Positions 8,523 through 20,200 of a stretch of 64,000 bases of DNA are shown one piece after another. The notes under the pieces are model-generated. The model saw only the letters and a program-made list of their open reading frames with translations. It was not told the DNA's origin and made no database searches. Position 1 is the stretch's first letter. Each line of letters starts with the position of its first letter. Location: NCBI RefSeq assembly GCF_001757995.1, contig NZ_LXLV01000035.1, forward strand, positions 216,032-280,031, read 5' to 3'. The position numbers and the translations under genes were made by a program. Origin of the DNA: Bacillus mycoides. GTDB lineage: Bacteria; Bacillota; Bacilli; Bacillales; Bacillaceae_G.

Positions 8523-8981
8523 TTATTCATACATTTTTTGAATTATCTCTTCAAAGAAATTCTTTGTATCATCATAACTTAAAATTCTCAATACATCTTG
8601 TATCTTAAAGAATTGAACCTGACTTATTTCATTATCTTTTGGATCTAAATCTGTTCTATCACCTATATATTCTACATAAAACATAGTAGTTTCTTGCTTT
8701 TTAAATCCAGTTTTCACTTTGAGTTCTTCAGGAAACTCAAAGCAAATCTTATCTTCAAATTGTTTCATAATTTTAAACTTTTTTGAACCAGTTTCTTCTT
8801 CAAGCTCTCTCAACATAGCACTTTCTAAGTTATTATCTGTATGTTTTACTCCGCCTTTAGGAAAATTCCATTCCCCTTTCGACGAATTGTGTTCTCCTTC
8901 TATATCGCTTATTTTCACCTTATGTACCAATAAAAATTCATTATGTTGGAATATGATTGCCCCTACAGCTTGCCTAACCAT
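8523..8981 (-). CDS. Nudix hydrolase
   Basis: A 152-residue Nudix enzyme that should cleave a nucleoside diphosphate linked to another group. The Nudix box is complete: GGVKHTDNN...RELEEETG at about 40-62 (G-x5-E-x7-REUxEExGU), preceded by WNFPKG. The WNFPKG form occurs in diadenosine-polyphosphate and mRNA-cap type members, so a dinucleoside polyphosphate is possible but unproven. The start is backed by TTAGGAGGGAAAATAGA. It stands alone between tetR and the acetyltransferase. Confidence 0.85.
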   Translation of the reverse strand: MVRQAVGAIIFQHNEFLLVHKVKISDIEGEHNSSKGEWNFPKGGVKHTDNNLESAMLRELEEETGSKKFKIMKQFEDKICFEFPEELKVKTGFKKQETTMFYVEYIGDRTDLDPKDNEISQVQFFKIQDVLRILSYDDTKNFFEEIIQKMYE

Positions 8982-9088
8982 TCTATTTTCCCTCCTAAAA
9001 TAATGATTTCACTCTATTAATAGAAAAATACTATAATAACTGTTTTTCATTATAGTACTTTTCTAATCACACATTGCAAGTGTATTAA

Positions 9089-10249
9089 TTAAAAGAAATC
9101 ATAAATAAACGCTTCACGCACTGGTACTAAATTCTCAAATATTCGTATCTCCTCTTTACTTCCGCTAATTAATTCTAATTCATTTAGCTCTAACGGACGT
9201 TTGTAGCCAAACATTATTGTAGATAGCGCATTGATATCCAATCTAATACCTTTATTCACTGTCTCTTCTTTTATAATTGTTACTTCATGATTTTCAAGTT
9301 TCACAGTTACGTTATTCCACGGAGCAAATGAATCTGCAATATGTAAAATCACTTCTTGCTGCTCGTTGTTCCAGTTTAATTCATATTGTTTGAAGAACTG
9401 CTCTACATCTACAATTCGAGCCATGAAGTATGGCGTTACCTCAGCTTTCACTCGCGGTTCTTGTAGTGTGTATAGGAGTGGTTCTGTCTCGCTTATAATC
9501 ATTTCAAGATCTTTAATCATAGAATCATGTTGGCAAATAAAGTTCCAAAGACCAATTCTTGCTTCATTATGCAGTGGAACAAATTCTTCTACCGTCATTT
9601 TAGAGTTCTCAATTTTATATAACATGTAACCTGCCGCATTTTTATTTTCATCATAGTAAATCGCTATTGTTAAGTCGTGGTAAACAGCTTGCAACCACCA
9701 TTTTCCGTCTCGAACTAGCATGCCTGAAAATCGTTCTGCAAATGTTTCATATAGCTTCTCTACTTCTTCTGAATGATTATCTTTATTAAAACGTTTCACT
9801 GTACCATTCACTTGTTTTTTTATTATTAAATCGCTCTTTGTCATATGACATATATGGCGATTCGCACAAAGTTCCCATCCGTATTTGCGGTAAAATGAAA
9901 CTGCAAATGGATGTAACATCGATACACTATATCCATCTTTTTTCATCGTTTGAAGGGAATGCTGAAGCAACTCTTTTACATATCCGCTTCTTCTATACTC
10001 TGGGTACGTCGCTACCCCTGCAACTCCGCCCATTTTAAACTTTTCTTTTCCTATGTAGATATGAAACGGAATAAAATGGAGTTTTGCCGCTAACTCGTCA
10101 CCTTCCATGATGCCGTATATTTGATGGCTTTCCTTCATTCGAGTAAGTTGCTGCTGCAATCGTTCCTCATTTACTTTATATTGAAAAGCATATTCTGATA
10201 AAGCTAGCGCTTCTCTGAATTTATCTTCTTTTAGTTGTATAACGTTCAT
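9089..10249 (-). CDS. Eis-like GNAT acetyltransferase
   Basis: A 386-residue protein built like the Eis family: an N-terminal GNAT domain with the acetyl-CoA loop (VATYPEYRRSGYVKELL, about 85-100), a second degenerate GNAT fold, and a C-terminal SCP2-like domain (about 285-385). Family members acetylate amines, including aminoglycosides and lysines. The carboxyl end is Phe, as in Eis enzymes where the terminal carboxylate helps catalysis. The start is the ATG after GGAGGAGAAATAT; an ATG five codons upstream overlaps that ribosome binding site. Substrate not predictable. Confidence 0.82.
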   Translation of the reverse strand: MNVIQLKEDKFREALALSEYAFQYKVNEERLQQQLTRMKESHQIYGIMEGDELAAKLHFIPFHIYIGKEKFKMGGVAGVATYPEYRRSGYVKELLQHSLQTMKKDGYSVSMLHPFAVSFYRKYGWELCANRHICHMTKSDLIIKKQVNGTVKRFNKDNHSEEVEKLYETFAERFSGMLVRDGKWWLQAVYHDLTIAIYYDENKNAAGYMLYKIENSKMTVEEFVPLHNEARIGLWNFICQHDSMIKDLEMIISETEPLLYTLQEPRVKAEVTPYFMARIVDVEQFFKQYELNWNNEQQEVILHIADSFAPWNNVTVKLENHEVTIIKEETVNKGIRLDINALSTIMFGYKRPLELNELELISGSKEEIRIFENLVPVREAFIYDFF

Positions 10250-10304
10250 ATATTTCTCCTCCATCCTTTGTTTGAATTATATCATAATTCTTAATATTCC
10301 AGTG

Positions 10305-10352
10305 TGGTGAATGAAATTATATCAACGCTTCGACAAAGAATATCGACCTATC
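10305..10352. repeat. Dispersed intergenic repeat, copy A
   Basis: About 48 bases that match 47709-47758 with few differences (shared ATGAAATTATAT, AACGCTTCGACA, TCGA). It lies between the acetyltransferase start and the aroA terminator. Dispersed repeats of this sort are known from the B. cereus group; I do not assign a named class. Confidence 0.5.
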
Positions 10353-10362
10353 TTATATAAAA

Positions 10363-10387
10363 AAGCAGATACATTACGCATCTGCTT
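10363..10387 (-). terminator. Terminator of the aroC-hisC-tyrA-aroA operon
   Basis: Hairpin AAGCAGAT...ATCTGCTT just past the aroA stop, followed by TTTTTT on the minus strand. Confidence 0.75.
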
Positions 10388-10396
10388 CTCATCAAT

Positions 10397-11686
10397 TTAT
10401 TTAGCTAACGTTTGAAGCTCTTCAAAAAATGTAGGATACGATACACCTACTGCTTCTGCATCTTCAATTGTTGTTTCTCCTTCAGCAATGCAGCCAGCAA
10501 TCGCAAGCATCATTCCAATGCGGTGATCACCGTGACTATGTACTGTAGTTCCTTTTAGCTTCGATTTACCGTAAATAATCATTCCATCGTCGGTCGCTTC
10601 AATGCGAGCTCCTAGTTTCGTTAATTCAGCAACGACTGTATCGATACGATTCGTTTCTTTCACTTTTAGCTCGTGTGCATCTTTAATGACTGTAATTCCT
10701 TCTGCTTGTGTTGCTGCTAATGCGATAATTGGAATTTCATCGATTAATCTTGGAATAATATCTCCACCGATTTCGATTCCTTTCAGTGCAGATGTTTCAA
10801 TTGTAATGTTTGCAGCAGGTTCTGATGCTCCTTCGTTAATTGGCTCAACAGTAAACGTAGCGCCCATTTTCTCAAGAACATCAATAATACCTGTACGAGT
10901 CGGATTCATTCCTACATTTTGGAGTAGCAGTTTACTATTTGGGATAATTGCTCCTGCTACTAAGAAAAATGCCGCTGATGATACATCACCTGGCACTTGA
11001 ACGTCTGTTGCTGTTAACTTCTGTCCACCAGCTAGTTTTACTGTTTTCCCCACGCGAGTTACCTTTACACCGAACGCTTCAAGCATTCTTTCTGTATGGT
11101 CACGGGAAATGTGAGGTTCTGTAACAGCTGTTATACCTTCTGCGCGAAGGCCTGCAAGTAAAATAGCTGATTTCACTTGCGCACTTGCGACAGGTGAAGT
11201 ATATTGAATCGCTTTTAAATCACCACCTCGTATTGTGAGTGGCGTAAACGTTCCTTCTTCTCGGCCATCAATTTTTACGCCCATTTGTTTTAATGGATTT
11301 GTTACACGTTTCATCGGTCTTTTTGCGATTGACGCATCACCTTGTACGCAAGAGAAAAATGGCGTGTTTGCTAATATTCCTGACATCAATCGTATCGTTG
11401 TACCAGAATTACCAACATCTAATACAGCTTTTGGCTCTTGTAAACCTTCTAATCCATTTCCAATTACCGTAACTTCGTCTCCATTTTGCGTTATCTCTAC
11501 TCCCATTTCTTTAAAACAAGAAATGGTACTTAAACAATCCGCACCAGGAAGAAATCCTTTAATTGTTGTTTTACCTTCCGCGATTGCGCCAAACATGACA
11601 GCGCGATGGGAAATTGATTTATCTCCAGGGATTGTAATTGTGCCATTTAATCCGTTATTTACAGTTTGTACTGTTTTTTCTTTCAC
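10397..11686 (-). CDS. aroA: 3-phosphoshikimate 1-carboxyvinyltransferase (EPSP synthase)
   Basis: A 429-residue EPSP synthase, the sixth shikimate step: shikimate-3-phosphate plus phosphoenolpyruvate to EPSP. Signatures seen in order: GDKSISHRA near the N-terminus (substrate lysine), [10 protein letters not shown] (phosphoenolpyruvate loop), [16 protein letters not shown] and SHGDHRIGM near the C-terminus. The start is the GTG after AGGAGGGTGACAAC; the longer ATG start would overlap tyrA and lacks a ribosome binding site. It is the last gene of the operon, 16 bases after tyrA. The loop reads GNSGT rather than the GNAGT of class I enzymes, as in the class II glyphosate-tolerant type; tolerance is an inference. 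Confidence 0.96.
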   Translation of the reverse strand: MKEKTVQTVNNGLNGTITIPGDKSISHRAVMFGAIAEGKTTIKGFLPGADCLSTISCFKEMGVEITQNGDEVTVIGNGLEGLQEPKAVLDVGNSGTTIRLMSGILANTPFFSCVQGDASIAKRPMKRVTNPLKQMGVKIDGREEGTFTPLTIRGGDLKAIQYTSPVASAQVKSAILLAGLRAEGITAVTEPHISRDHTERMLEAFGVKVTRVGKTVKLAGGQKLTATDVQVPGDVSSAAFFLVAGAIIPNSKLLLQNVGMNPTRTGIIDVLEKMGATFTVEPINEGASEPAANITIETSALKGIEIGGDIIPRLIDEIPIIALAATQAEGITVIKDAHELKVKETNRIDTVVAELTKLGARIEATDDGMIIYGKSKLKGTTVHSHGDHRIGMMLAIAGCIAEGETTIEDAEAVGVSYPTFFEELQTLAK

Positions 11687-11702
11687 GTTGTCACCCTCCT
11701 CA

Positions 11703-12812
11703 TTAAATTGTTTCATACGTTTGGTATTCTTCTTTTCCGAGCGCGATTTTTGCCTGCGTTCGATCCTCTTCTCTTTGGAAACTAATTCGTAAAACTCCGA
11801 GCAATCCTTCTCGCGCTTCTAATATTTGCAAGTTCGTAATACTAATTTCTTCTGCTGCTAGAATACTCGTAATATGAGCTAAAGCCCCTACTTTATCTAA
11901 AACGTCGACGTATAAGTCGTGATAGGCAGGAATCGCCCCTCTTTTTCGAACTGGTAAAGAGTCACGATATTCTTTCGCATCTGCAAAATAACTTTGTATT
12001 TCTCCTGCATCTCCTTTAGAAACCGTCTTATATAGCTCTTCCATTTCTGAAATCCATTCTTCTAATAGTTCCAATAAATGCCCGCGATTTTGCTTTACGA
12101 TATCACTCCACATTTTCGGACTACTCGATGCAATACGCGTTATATCTTTAAATCCGCCTGCCGCTAGTTGATGAATAAGCGGATTATCACCAGCATGTTT
12201 CTCAACTTGCTTCACTAATCCTGCTGCGATAAGATGCGGAAAATGACTAACAATTCCTGTTACATAATCATGTTCTTTTGTATTTAATACGAGAAAATGA
12301 GAACCTGTTCCTTTTAACCATTCTTTCAACTCTTCTACTCGCTCATCTAATACATGATTCATCGGTGTTAAAATGTAAAATGCATTTTCAAATAAATGCG
12401 CCTTCGCACTTTCAACTCCTGTTTTGTGAGAACCTGCCATCGGATGTCCGCCGATAAATGAAACTTTCTTTGTTAATAAAGCTTCCGCTTCATTCATGAT
12501 TGTCCCTTTCGTACTTCCTACATCGGTAACAATAACATCTTCTCGTAAATGAAATGATGCAAGTTTGTGTAACAACTTTTTCGTCTCTTCAACTGGAGAG
12601 GCAAAAATAATTAAATTTGCCTCCTCACATGCACTCTGTAAATCTACTGCTACTTCGTCAACTACATGTAATTCTTTCGCACGCTCTACTTGTTCTTTAA
12701 ATATGTCATAACCGATAATCGTTACATCGTGCTCTTTTTTAATCGCTAATGCAAGTGATCCTCCTATTAATCCTGTACCTATTAGTACTACCTTTTTACA
12801 CATTTGCCTCAT
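11703..12812 (-). CDS. tyrA: Prephenate dehydrogenase with ACT domain
   Basis: A 369-residue enzyme converting prephenate to 4-hydroxyphenylpyruvate with NAD for tyrosine synthesis. It has the Rossmann motif [14 protein letters not shown] at the N-terminus, the [16 protein letters not shown] motif that holds the active-site His, and a C-terminal ACT domain from about 295 ([18 protein letters not shown]) for feedback by tyrosine. It overlaps the end of hisC. The start is uncertain: a TTG, the ATG used here and an ATG three codons later are all in frame, and none has a well-spaced ribosome binding site. It is preceded by hisC and followed by aroA. Confidence 0.93.
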   Translation of the reverse strand: MRQMCKKVVLIGTGLIGGSLALAIKKEHDVTIIGYDIFKEQVERAKELHVVDEVAVDLQSACEEANLIIFASPVEETKKLLHKLASFHLREDVIVTDVGSTKGTIMNEAEALLTKKVSFIGGHPMAGSHKTGVESAKAHLFENAFYILTPMNHVLDERVEELKEWLKGTGSHFLVLNTKEHDYVTGIVSHFPHLIAAGLVKQVEKHAGDNPLIHQLAAGGFKDITRIASSSPKMWSDIVKQNRGHLLELLEEWISEMEELYKTVSKGDAGEIQSYFADAKEYRDSLPVRKRGAIPAYHDLYVDVLDKVGALAHITSILAAEEISITNLQILEAREGLLGVLRISFQREEDRTQAKIALGKEEYQTYETI

Positions 12813-13896
12813 CTCGAGACTTACTTTTCTTATTTTCAAAGTGTTGTTTTAACACTGAAATCACTCCCTCATTTTGTTCCCTAGTTCCGATTGTAATGCG
12901 TACGCCATTTGGAAACGGACGAATAATAAAACCAGCGTGCGCACAAGCTTCATAAATTTCTCCAGCATTATCTACCGGTAAGAAAATAAAGTTCGTTTGT
13001 GATGGATAAAACGGGATTTCATTTTCTTTACAAAAACTTTCGTATTGTTGTAATCCTTCTGTATTAACACGTACTATTTCCTCAATAAACATTTCATCGT
13101 TAAAGGCAATTGTTGCAGCTTTTTGTGCTAATGAAGATACGTTAAACGGCAAACGAACGACATTTAATTTCTCAATTAATTCTTCTTGTCCAATCGCATA
13201 CCCAACGCGGAATGACGCTAAACCGTACGCTTTAGAAAAAGTTCGTAATACAAGAAGATTTTTATGTTTTTCTAAAAGTGGTAACGTCTCTGGAAAATCT
13301 TCCGCAGTTACATATTCATAATACGCTTCATCGATGACGATTAACGTTTCTTCACTAATTCCAGCTATGAATTGATTTAATTTTCGCTCATCAATATATG
13401 TGCCTGTCGGATTGTTCGGATTACAAATCCATACGATTTTTGTTTGTTCATCAATCGCTGTAGAAATCCCATCTAAGTCATATACACCTTTATTTAAAGG
13501 AACTTCTTTCACTTCACATCCTTCAATAATCGCATGATGACGATACTGAGGGAATGTCATGCCAGCAGTTACGATATTATCTCCATTGCAGAGCACGGCA
13601 CGGCTTATAATTTGAATAATTTCATCAAGTCCACTACCACAAAGCACTTGTTCGACTTGTACTTGTAGTTTCTTTGCGATCGTTTGACGGAGCGTTGTAG
13701 CACCTCCGTCAGGATATAAAGCATGTTCCAACCACGATTTTTGCAATTCTCCTAAAACACGAGGTGAACAGCCAAATGGATTTTCATTTGATGCTAACTT
13801 AACAAATGAATGATCCCCGTATACTTCTTTCATTTGCTCTGGTGATTTACCTGGTTTATACGGTTGTAATGATGATAGTTGATCTTTTACTCGCAT
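12796..13896 (-). CDS. hisC: Histidinol-phosphate / aromatic aminotransferase
   Basis: A 366-residue fold-type I PLP aminotransferase of the HisC family. It shows NPNNPTG, IDEAYYEY and the PLP lysine in FSKAYGLASFRVGYAIG, plus a C-terminal RITIGTREQN arginine motif. Placed between aroC and tyrA behind a tyrosine T-box, it most likely transaminates 4-hydroxyphenylpyruvate and phenylpyruvate in addition to, or instead of, imidazole-acetol phosphate. This dual use is established for HisC of Bacillus. The start follows AAGGTGGATTTAAC. Confidence 0.93.
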   Translation of the reverse strand: MRVKDQLSSLQPYKPGKSPEQMKEVYGDHSFVKLASNENPFGCSPRVLGELQKSWLEHALYPDGGATTLRQTIAKKLQVQVEQVLCGSGLDEIIQIISRAVLCNGDNIVTAGMTFPQYRHHAIIEGCEVKEVPLNKGVYDLDGISTAIDEQTKIVWICNPNNPTGTYIDERKLNQFIAGISEETLIVIDEAYYEYVTAEDFPETLPLLEKHKNLLVLRTFSKAYGLASFRVGYAIGQEELIEKLNVVRLPFNVSSLAQKAATIAFNDEMFIEEIVRVNTEGLQQYESFCKENEIPFYPSQTNFIFLPVDNAGEIYEACAHAGFIIRPFPNGVRITIGTREQNEGVISVLKQHFENKKSKSRDEANV

Positions 13897-13914
13897 GTTA
13901 AATCCACCTTTTCA

Positions 13915-15087
13915 TTAAAATTCTTTTGCGTATTTGTTATGTTGCAAAATGTTTTGCTTTAATAATTCCATGCGATCTTTTCCGAATTGTTCGACTAGTG
14001 CAGCTGCAAGTTCCCACGCTACAACAGCTTCTGCCACGACACCTGCTGCCGGTACTGCACAGCTATCAGATCTCTCAATACTCGCTTGGAACGCTTCTTT
14101 CGTATCAATATCTACGCTTGCTAACGGTTTATATAATGTAGGAATTGGCTTCATCACACCTCTTACTACAATTGGCATACCTGTTGTCATACCGCCTTCT
14201 AAACCGCCGGCATTATTTGTTTTTCTCGTGTACCCTTTTTCTTCATCCCAAAGGATTTCATCGTGCACTTTACTTCCTGGCTGTCTTGCCGCTTCAAAAC
14301 CAATTCCGATTTCAGCACCTTTAAATGCATTCACACTCATTATAGCACCGGCAAGTTTTGCATCTAATTTACGGTCGTAATGAACGTAGCTACCAACTCC
14401 AATTGGCATACCTTCTGCAATTACTTCAACAATACCACCGATTGAATCCCCACTACTTTTCGCATCATCAATCGCATCCATCATTTCTTGTTCTACTTCT
14501 TTATCTAAACAACGAACTGGTGAATTTTCAGTTATCGTTTGAATTTCTTCAATTGGTAAGTTTGAAATACGCTTTGCTTGCACCCCACCAATTTCAAGAA
14601 CATGCCCTGCAATTTCCACGCCTAATTCTTTTAAAATTTGTTTCGCAACTGCACCAGCAGCTACACGAACTGTCGTTTCTCTTGCAGATGAGCGTTCTAA
14701 TACATTTCTTATATCACGATGGCCATATTTAATGGCTCCGTTTAAATCCGCATGTCCTGGACGTGGTTTTGTAATTGTACGTTTCATTTCTTTACTTTCT
14801 TGCTCTGAAATCGGGTCTGCACCCATTACTTTCGTCCAATGTTTGAAATCATCATTTTTTACGATTAACGTAATCGGTGATCCAAGTGTCATCCCGTGAC
14901 GAACACCACTTACAATTTCAACAGTATCGGTTTCAATTTGCATGCGTCTTCCGCGTCCATGGCCTTTTTGTCTTCTTAATAACTCTTTATTAATATGTTC
15001 CGCTGTTAGTGTTAAACCTGCTGGTACACCTTCTAAAATAACTGTTAACTGCGGACCATGTGATTCTCCAGCTGTAATGTATCTCAT
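13915..15087 (-). CDS. aroC: Chorismate synthase
   Basis: A 390-residue chorismate synthase, the last common aromatic step, using reduced FMN. N-terminal GESHGP and the [17 protein letters not shown] signature are present, along with KPRPGHADL and a C-terminal [15 protein letters not shown] segment. The first gene of the aroC-hisC-tyrA-aroA operon, directly downstream of a tyrosine T-box. The start follows AAGGGGCAAGAGAA. Length is typical for the Bacillus paralogue. Confidence 0.96.
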   Translation of the reverse strand: MRYITAGESHGPQLTVILEGVPAGLTLTAEHINKELLRRQKGHGRGRRMQIETDTVEIVSGVRHGMTLGSPITLIVKNDDFKHWTKVMGADPISEQESKEMKRTITKPRPGHADLNGAIKYGHRDIRNVLERSSARETTVRVAAGAVAKQILKELGVEIAGHVLEIGGVQAKRISNLPIEEIQTITENSPVRCLDKEVEQEMMDAIDDAKSSGDSIGGIVEVIAEGMPIGVGSYVHYDRKLDAKLAGAIMSVNAFKGAEIGIGFEAARQPGSKVHDEILWDEEKGYTRKTNNAGGLEGGMTTGMPIVVRGVMKPIPTLYKPLASVDIDTKEAFQASIERSDSCAVPAAGVVAEAVVAWELAAALVEQFGKDRMELLKQNILQHNKYAKEF

Positions 15088-15117
15088 TTCTCTTGCCCCT
15101 TTACTATTTTTTTGTAC

Positions 15118-15358
15118 AAAAAAGTCCCTACTGAGCGCTCAGTAGGGACGATTTTTATCGCGGTACCACCCTAGTTGTAGACTAACTTTCTGTCTACCTC
15201 TCTTCTTCTTTAACGATCGTTTGACCGTCTTTCCCTCCAAAAGTTGGCGGGAAAGATGCTCCAAGGCTGTAATTCATGCTTATCTTTGTACTGATTCACA
15301 CCGACCATCAGCTCTCTTTAACAGTGAGATAAGCACTACTGTTTCCTCTTCAGCGCAT
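15118..15358 (-). ncRNA. Tyrosine T-box leader of the aroC operon
   Basis: Read on the minus strand, this holds a stem I region, the T-box sequence AGGGTGGTACCGCG (15172-15159) and a terminator formed by a perfect 26-base palindrome (15124-15149) followed by T. In the specifier loop, GAAT-UAC-A places the codon UAC at 15271-15269, so uncharged tRNA-Tyr should allow readthrough into aroC. The stem and specifier layout follow known T-boxes; the codon call is by eye. Confidence 0.9.
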
Positions 15359-15371
15359 ATGTGATATGGAA

Positions 15372-16448
15372 TTAAGATAATTTATTTTTGAAACCTTTTA
15401 ACTCATCCATGAATCTATGGAATTCTGGAATATCCATTTGTTGTGCAGAATCTGATAATGCAACAGCTGGATCTGGATGAACCTCAGCCATTACTGCATC
15501 TGCGCCAATTGCAAGTGCCGCTTTCGCTGTTGGTAATAATAAATCTCTACGTCCAGTTGAATGCGTTACGTCAACGATAACTGGTAAATGTGTTTCTTTC
15601 TTTAAAATCGGTACTGCTGAAATATCTAATGTGTTACGTGTCGCTCTTTCGTATGTGCGGATACCACGCTCACAAAGAATAATTTGATCGTTACCTTGCG
15701 CAATAATGTATTCCGCTGCATTAATGAACTCATCAATTGTTGCTGCTAATCCACGTTTTAGTAATACTGGCTTGTTAACTTTACCTACAGCTCTTAGTAA
15801 ATCGAAGTTTTGCATGTTACGTGCGCCAACTTGAATTACATCAACGTATTCTAATGCCATTTCTACATCGTTCGGATTTAAAATTTCACTAATAATTGCT
15901 AAGTCGAATTCATCTGCTACTTGGCGTAAAATTTGTAAACCTTCTACTCCTAAACCTTGGAAATCGTATGGAGATGTTCTCGGTTTGAAAGCACCACCGC
16001 GCATTAATTTAAGTCCTTGATCTTTCATCGCTTGCCCTACTTGGCGAACTTGCTCTAAACTTTCTACCGCACAAGGTCCCATAATGAACGTTTGTGTTCC
16101 GTTTCCAATCAATTCACCTTTCACATTAACGATTGTATTTTCTTTTTTCTTTTTACGTGAAACTAGTAATGCTTTACGGTTATCATCTTCTTGTAATTCT
16201 AAGCTTGCTTTGAAAATCGTTTTGAAAATATGTTGAACCGTTGACGTTTCGAATGGTCCTTCGTTATGCTCTGCGATCATATCAAGCACTTCACGCTCAC
16301 GTACTGGGTCAAAGCGTTTCGTACCTTGTACTTGTTTTTGCTCCCCGATTTTTTGAACGATTTCACCGCGTTTGTTTAATAGGTGTAATAGTTGTAAGTT
16401 AATTTCATCTACCTGTTTACGTAATTGATCTAATTCATGATTTGCCAT
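15372..16448 (-). CDS. aroF: Bifunctional chorismate mutase / DAHP synthase
   Basis: A 358-residue fusion. Residues 1-85 are an AroQ-type chorismate mutase ([27 protein letters not shown]). Residues about 110-358 are a type I-beta DAHP synthase with [39 protein letters not shown] and [12 protein letters not shown]. It joins phosphoenolpyruvate and erythrose-4-phosphate at the entry of the shikimate pathway. In Bacillus the mutase domain mediates feedback by prephenate and chorismate. The start follows GAGGAGGATTTCCAA. Two tandem tyrosine T-boxes lie upstream, while aroC downstream has its own, so the two units are separately gated by tRNA-Tyr. Confidence 0.95.
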   Translation of the reverse strand: MANHELDQLRKQVDEINLQLLHLLNKRGEIVQKIGEQKQVQGTKRFDPVREREVLDMIAEHNEGPFETSTVQHIFKTIFKASLELQEDDNRKALLVSRKKKKENTIVNVKGELIGNGTQTFIMGPCAVESLEQVRQVGQAMKDQGLKLMRGGAFKPRTSPYDFQGLGVEGLQILRQVADEFDLAIISEILNPNDVEMALEYVDVIQVGARNMQNFDLLRAVGKVNKPVLLKRGLAATIDEFINAAEYIIAQGNDQIILCERGIRTYERATRNTLDISAVPILKKETHLPVIVDVTHSTGRRDLLLPTAKAALAIGADAVMAEVHPDPAVALSDSAQQMDIPEFHRFMDELKGFKNKLS

Positions 16449-16621
16449 TTGGAAATCCTCCTCTAATGTTTTAAAAGTATAGTAAGAGAATGAAAAATTC
16501 TCTATTTTCTGAACTGGTTAATTATACAAATTTTCAAGTGGAATCGATACCTCTTCTTATTTTAAACTAATAATTACCATAAAGACACTATCTACTAGTT
16601 AAAAAACCACTTTTTTTGTAC

Positions 16622-16875
16622 AAAAAAGCCCTACTGAATAAATCAGTAGGGACGATATTTATCGCGGTACCACCCTAGTTGTAGACTTCTTTCGTCTACC
16701 TCTCTTCATTGTTAACGATCAATTGACCGTCTTTCCCTTCATAAAGACAATACTATCTTTACTACGAAAAAGATGCTCCAGGACTGTAATTCGCTCTTGT
16801 TTTTGTACTGGTTCGCACCAACCACCAGCTCTCTGTTACAGGGAAACAATAACTACTGCTTTTCCTTTCAACGCA
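16622..16875 (-). ncRNA. Tyrosine T-box leader 2 of aroF (gene-proximal)
   Basis: The minus-strand T-box sequence AGGGTGGTACCGCG is at 16676-16663, the terminator hairpin CCCTACTGA...TCAGTAGGG at 16629-16651, and the UAC specifier (GAAT-UAC-A) at 16788-16786. It is close in sequence to the distal T-box, which points to a local duplication. Both must read through for aroF to be expressed from a promoter upstream of the pair. Confidence 0.9.
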
Positions 16876-16912
16876 TGACTATTTTATTTTCAAGTTGGAC
16901 CACTAAAATACA

Positions 16913-17162
16913 AAAAGTCCCTACTGAATAAATCAGTAGGGACGATATTTATCGCGGTACCACCCTAGTTGTAGACTAACTTTCCGTCTACCTCTCTTCA
17001 CTGTTAACGATCAATTGACCGCTTTTTCTTCATAAAGACAATATATCTTTACTACGAAAAAGATGCTCCAAGACTGTAATTCATGATTATCCCTGTACTG
17101 GTTCACACCAACCACCAGCTCTCTGTTACAGTAAGACTAACCACTACTGTGATCTCTTCATT
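16913..17162 (-). ncRNA. Tyrosine T-box leader 1 of aroF (distal)
   Basis: The first T-box met by the polymerase. T-box sequence at 16966-16953, terminator arms at 16917-16927 and 16933-16943, UAC specifier at 17078-17076. It keeps every conserved block, so it is unlikely to be a dead copy. Confidence 0.9.
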
Positions 17163-17283
17163 GCACTTTGTTTATTCAAATGTTTTTGAAATTGAATAAG
17201 TATGATTCGTATTATAGAACGCTTTTCAAAACACTGTCAACAACTTTTTATATATTTTTTCAAATTCCACTTTCGCCCTATAT

Positions 17284-20200
17284 TTATTCTTGTAAATTCC
17301 CCATTACAATTCCGATACGAATCATCTCATTTTCAATTAATTTTAATATGTTTCTTTCTACTCCATACTCGATTAATAGTTCTTTTATTTGTATGATTTC
17401 ATTTTCAAGTAAATCTGCTTCTTGGCGCGTCTGAAGTAAAGTGAAAAACACATCTGCATACAATCCTTTATACGCTTTCATACTCTCTTTCTTTTCAAGT
17501 ATCTCGATAAATAATTGTTTCATTTCTTCTTGATTACATTGCCCTTCCACACCTTGAAAGTTACTCGAAATAATATTTAGTCCTTTTTCTAAAACCTCAT
17601 CCATACATAAAATAATGCGTAAAAGCATCATATATTCTCTCGTTGTTATTACGCCCATTTTCGGACGTTCTCTTAAAAACACACTAAGCCACGCTGTCCA
17701 AAATTTTTGTTGTTCCTTACCACTTAACGTTTTTAAGTAGTAGCATAAATACTGCATAAATTTAATTTTATTCTCTTCGTTTTCTTGCATCAAAAGTGGA
17801 TATAACCAATCTGTTTTTTGCTCCCAATATAATACGCATTTAATAAATACAAAGCTAAGCCATTTTAAAAATGCTTCTCTCGTATATGGATGTAGTGCAT
17901 CTAAATGTTCTACCGCATACTTAATATATCGCCTTATTTCTGTAAACAAAGGTACATTAATTTGCGTATAACATAATCCTGCCCACGCATATTTCGTAAG
18001 CTCACTTTCTTTCTTTAAATCTAAGTAAGGTAAAAGATATTTTCGACACCATTGTTTCTCTATATGATTTAAAAACGTAATATCTGCTGTTAATCGAGCA
18101 AACATATATTTCGTTCTATCCGAAGTAACCCTGACCTGTTCCTCAAATAAAAATAAATATTCATACACATTACGATCGTATAAATGATCGTATGCTAAAA
18201 GTTTTAGTAACACAGCAGTCATCTTTCCAACAGGATGCTGTATAGATTCATTGTAAAACTCTTCTTTTCCAATCTTAAAATCCGTTTCCCCTCTCATAAC
18301 TTGTGGAAATACGGAAAAGGCAAAGCGTTTTATAACCCGTATACTAGTTACATCTAACTCTTCTAATCGATTACTAATTTCATATAGAAAACTACTAATT
18401 AACCAATGAAATGCGGTATTTCTAACAAATTTCTGTAATAACGGTATAATCTTTTGAATTTGTTCATTCGTCAAATTTCTGTTATTTCGCCACTCTCTAA
18501 TACAAACAAACCATACTTCATTACTAATTTCGTGCACGCCTACTAGTTGATAAGCAAACGAAATACTCCACTCTACATTCAATTTACACGCTTTTGATAA
18601 CATCTCTAAAAAATGGCGTTGTTCAAAAACACCGTCTCTTGAAAACTGCCGAACTTGCTCCATTATTTCATCGTCTTTCAGCTGCAGTAATCCATCAGCT
18701 GTTACATTGCATGTAATACGTTGTTCATTTGCCTCTTTCTTTGGAACACTGTATTGATTTGAAGAAAAATGAGGGTGTTTCTGTTTCATTAGCTCATATC
18801 CTGCCGCCGTACACCTACTATTCGGATCACACGTGAATAGTAAGTCTAATACAAGACAAGCATCAAACGCTCTCTCTTCTGCAAGATACTCTAATACATG
18901 TTGAATTACTTCTTCTTTAGTTTCTTCTAAAGCATCTGCGTAATAATTCTTTAAAAGTTGAAACACTTCATGTTTACATGTGAAATCTAACAGAACATCA
19001 GCATGTAACAACCACTTCAGTTTGTCATCTGCTGTAACGAATACATTATTAATCATTGCTTCAATCGCAATTCGTTTTTGAAGCACACTATCTGTTTCTA
19101 TCATTTCTGTAATATAATAATTTGCTTTTTTCTCATTGTTTTCACATAAATATGTAAGACACTCTTTTACAATTTGAATTAAAAATGTGAAGTCATTTTG
19201 CTGTAACTCCTGCTCTGAAATTTCTCTATCTCTTTTTTTCAGTGCATGTTGTCTTAATGACAATAGTTGTATCTTTTCCAATCCCATAACCATAATTGGA
19301 TTTGCGTAGTAAGCGATATGTGGTCTCATTTTCTCTTTCCAAATTCGCTCCACATGAGAAAAAATAGGCATCGGTATACGACTCGATTCCTCGAGTTCAA
19401 TCGACTCTTGCGTATCATTTCCCCATCTTCTTACACGCTTCAGTTTAAGTTTCCCGTCTAAAATAAACGTTAATAGCAACAAGCCAATTTCTTTATGCTC
19501 AGGGAAAGAACATTTTTGCAATAAGTATGAAATCATTTCAATAGAGCTACTATCTTTTTCTGCCGTTTCTAATACAAGCAATGTCCATTTTGCAAATAAC
19601 AAAGGATTCATCGTTTCCTTCGTTTCGTTCAAATAAGTACAAATTGTTCGCCACAATAACGGGGATATTTTAGAATGATTTTTAAAAATCAATTGAAATA
19701 GTTCTTTTTGATGAGTAAAAAGGAATTGCTCCACTAACCATTCCGCAAGTAATTCATCAACTTCATCATAATTTGCTGTAAGCAGAAATAAATTTCTTAG
19801 TTTCCCTTCTGCTTCAAGCCATTCCACCCATTCATAATCACGAGCAAATTCAACGAAGTACCGAACGGTTTCAATTTTTTTTATTGACTGTTTTATATAG
19901 GATAATTGCTCCTGCTCTACTGATGGAGGTACGGTTACAATATCACGAATACGCATTCTTTTCGTAATATAATTATCCCCCATTAATTCCGCCCATCGCT
20001 TCACCGCTTTCACAAGTGCCTGATGATTATTTGCTTTATTCGGATACACAATCGGTCTTATCCCTAAATGCTCCCAATGATATGTATTATCACCTTGTGC
20101 GACGAAAGCGTAACGCCTTGTACTCGGTGGTAAGCCTGTTGCTAAATATTTCATTACAGGATCATTATGACTATACCCAACGAATAAAACAGTGTAATTT

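Noticed and set aside
9089-10249. Aminoglycoside resistance gene
   Set aside because: The Eis family does include aminoglycoside acetyltransferases, but most chromosomal Bacillus members have no shown resistance role, so only the family is called.
11235-11792. Plus-strand ORF of 185 residues over aroA
   Set aside because: Antisense shadow of aroA with no ribosome binding site or protein-like motifs.
15118-17162. Three similar repeats read as a dispersed mobile repeat
   Set aside because: Each has the T-box sequence, a specifier loop and a terminator, and each precedes an aromatic gene, so they are T-box riboswitches.
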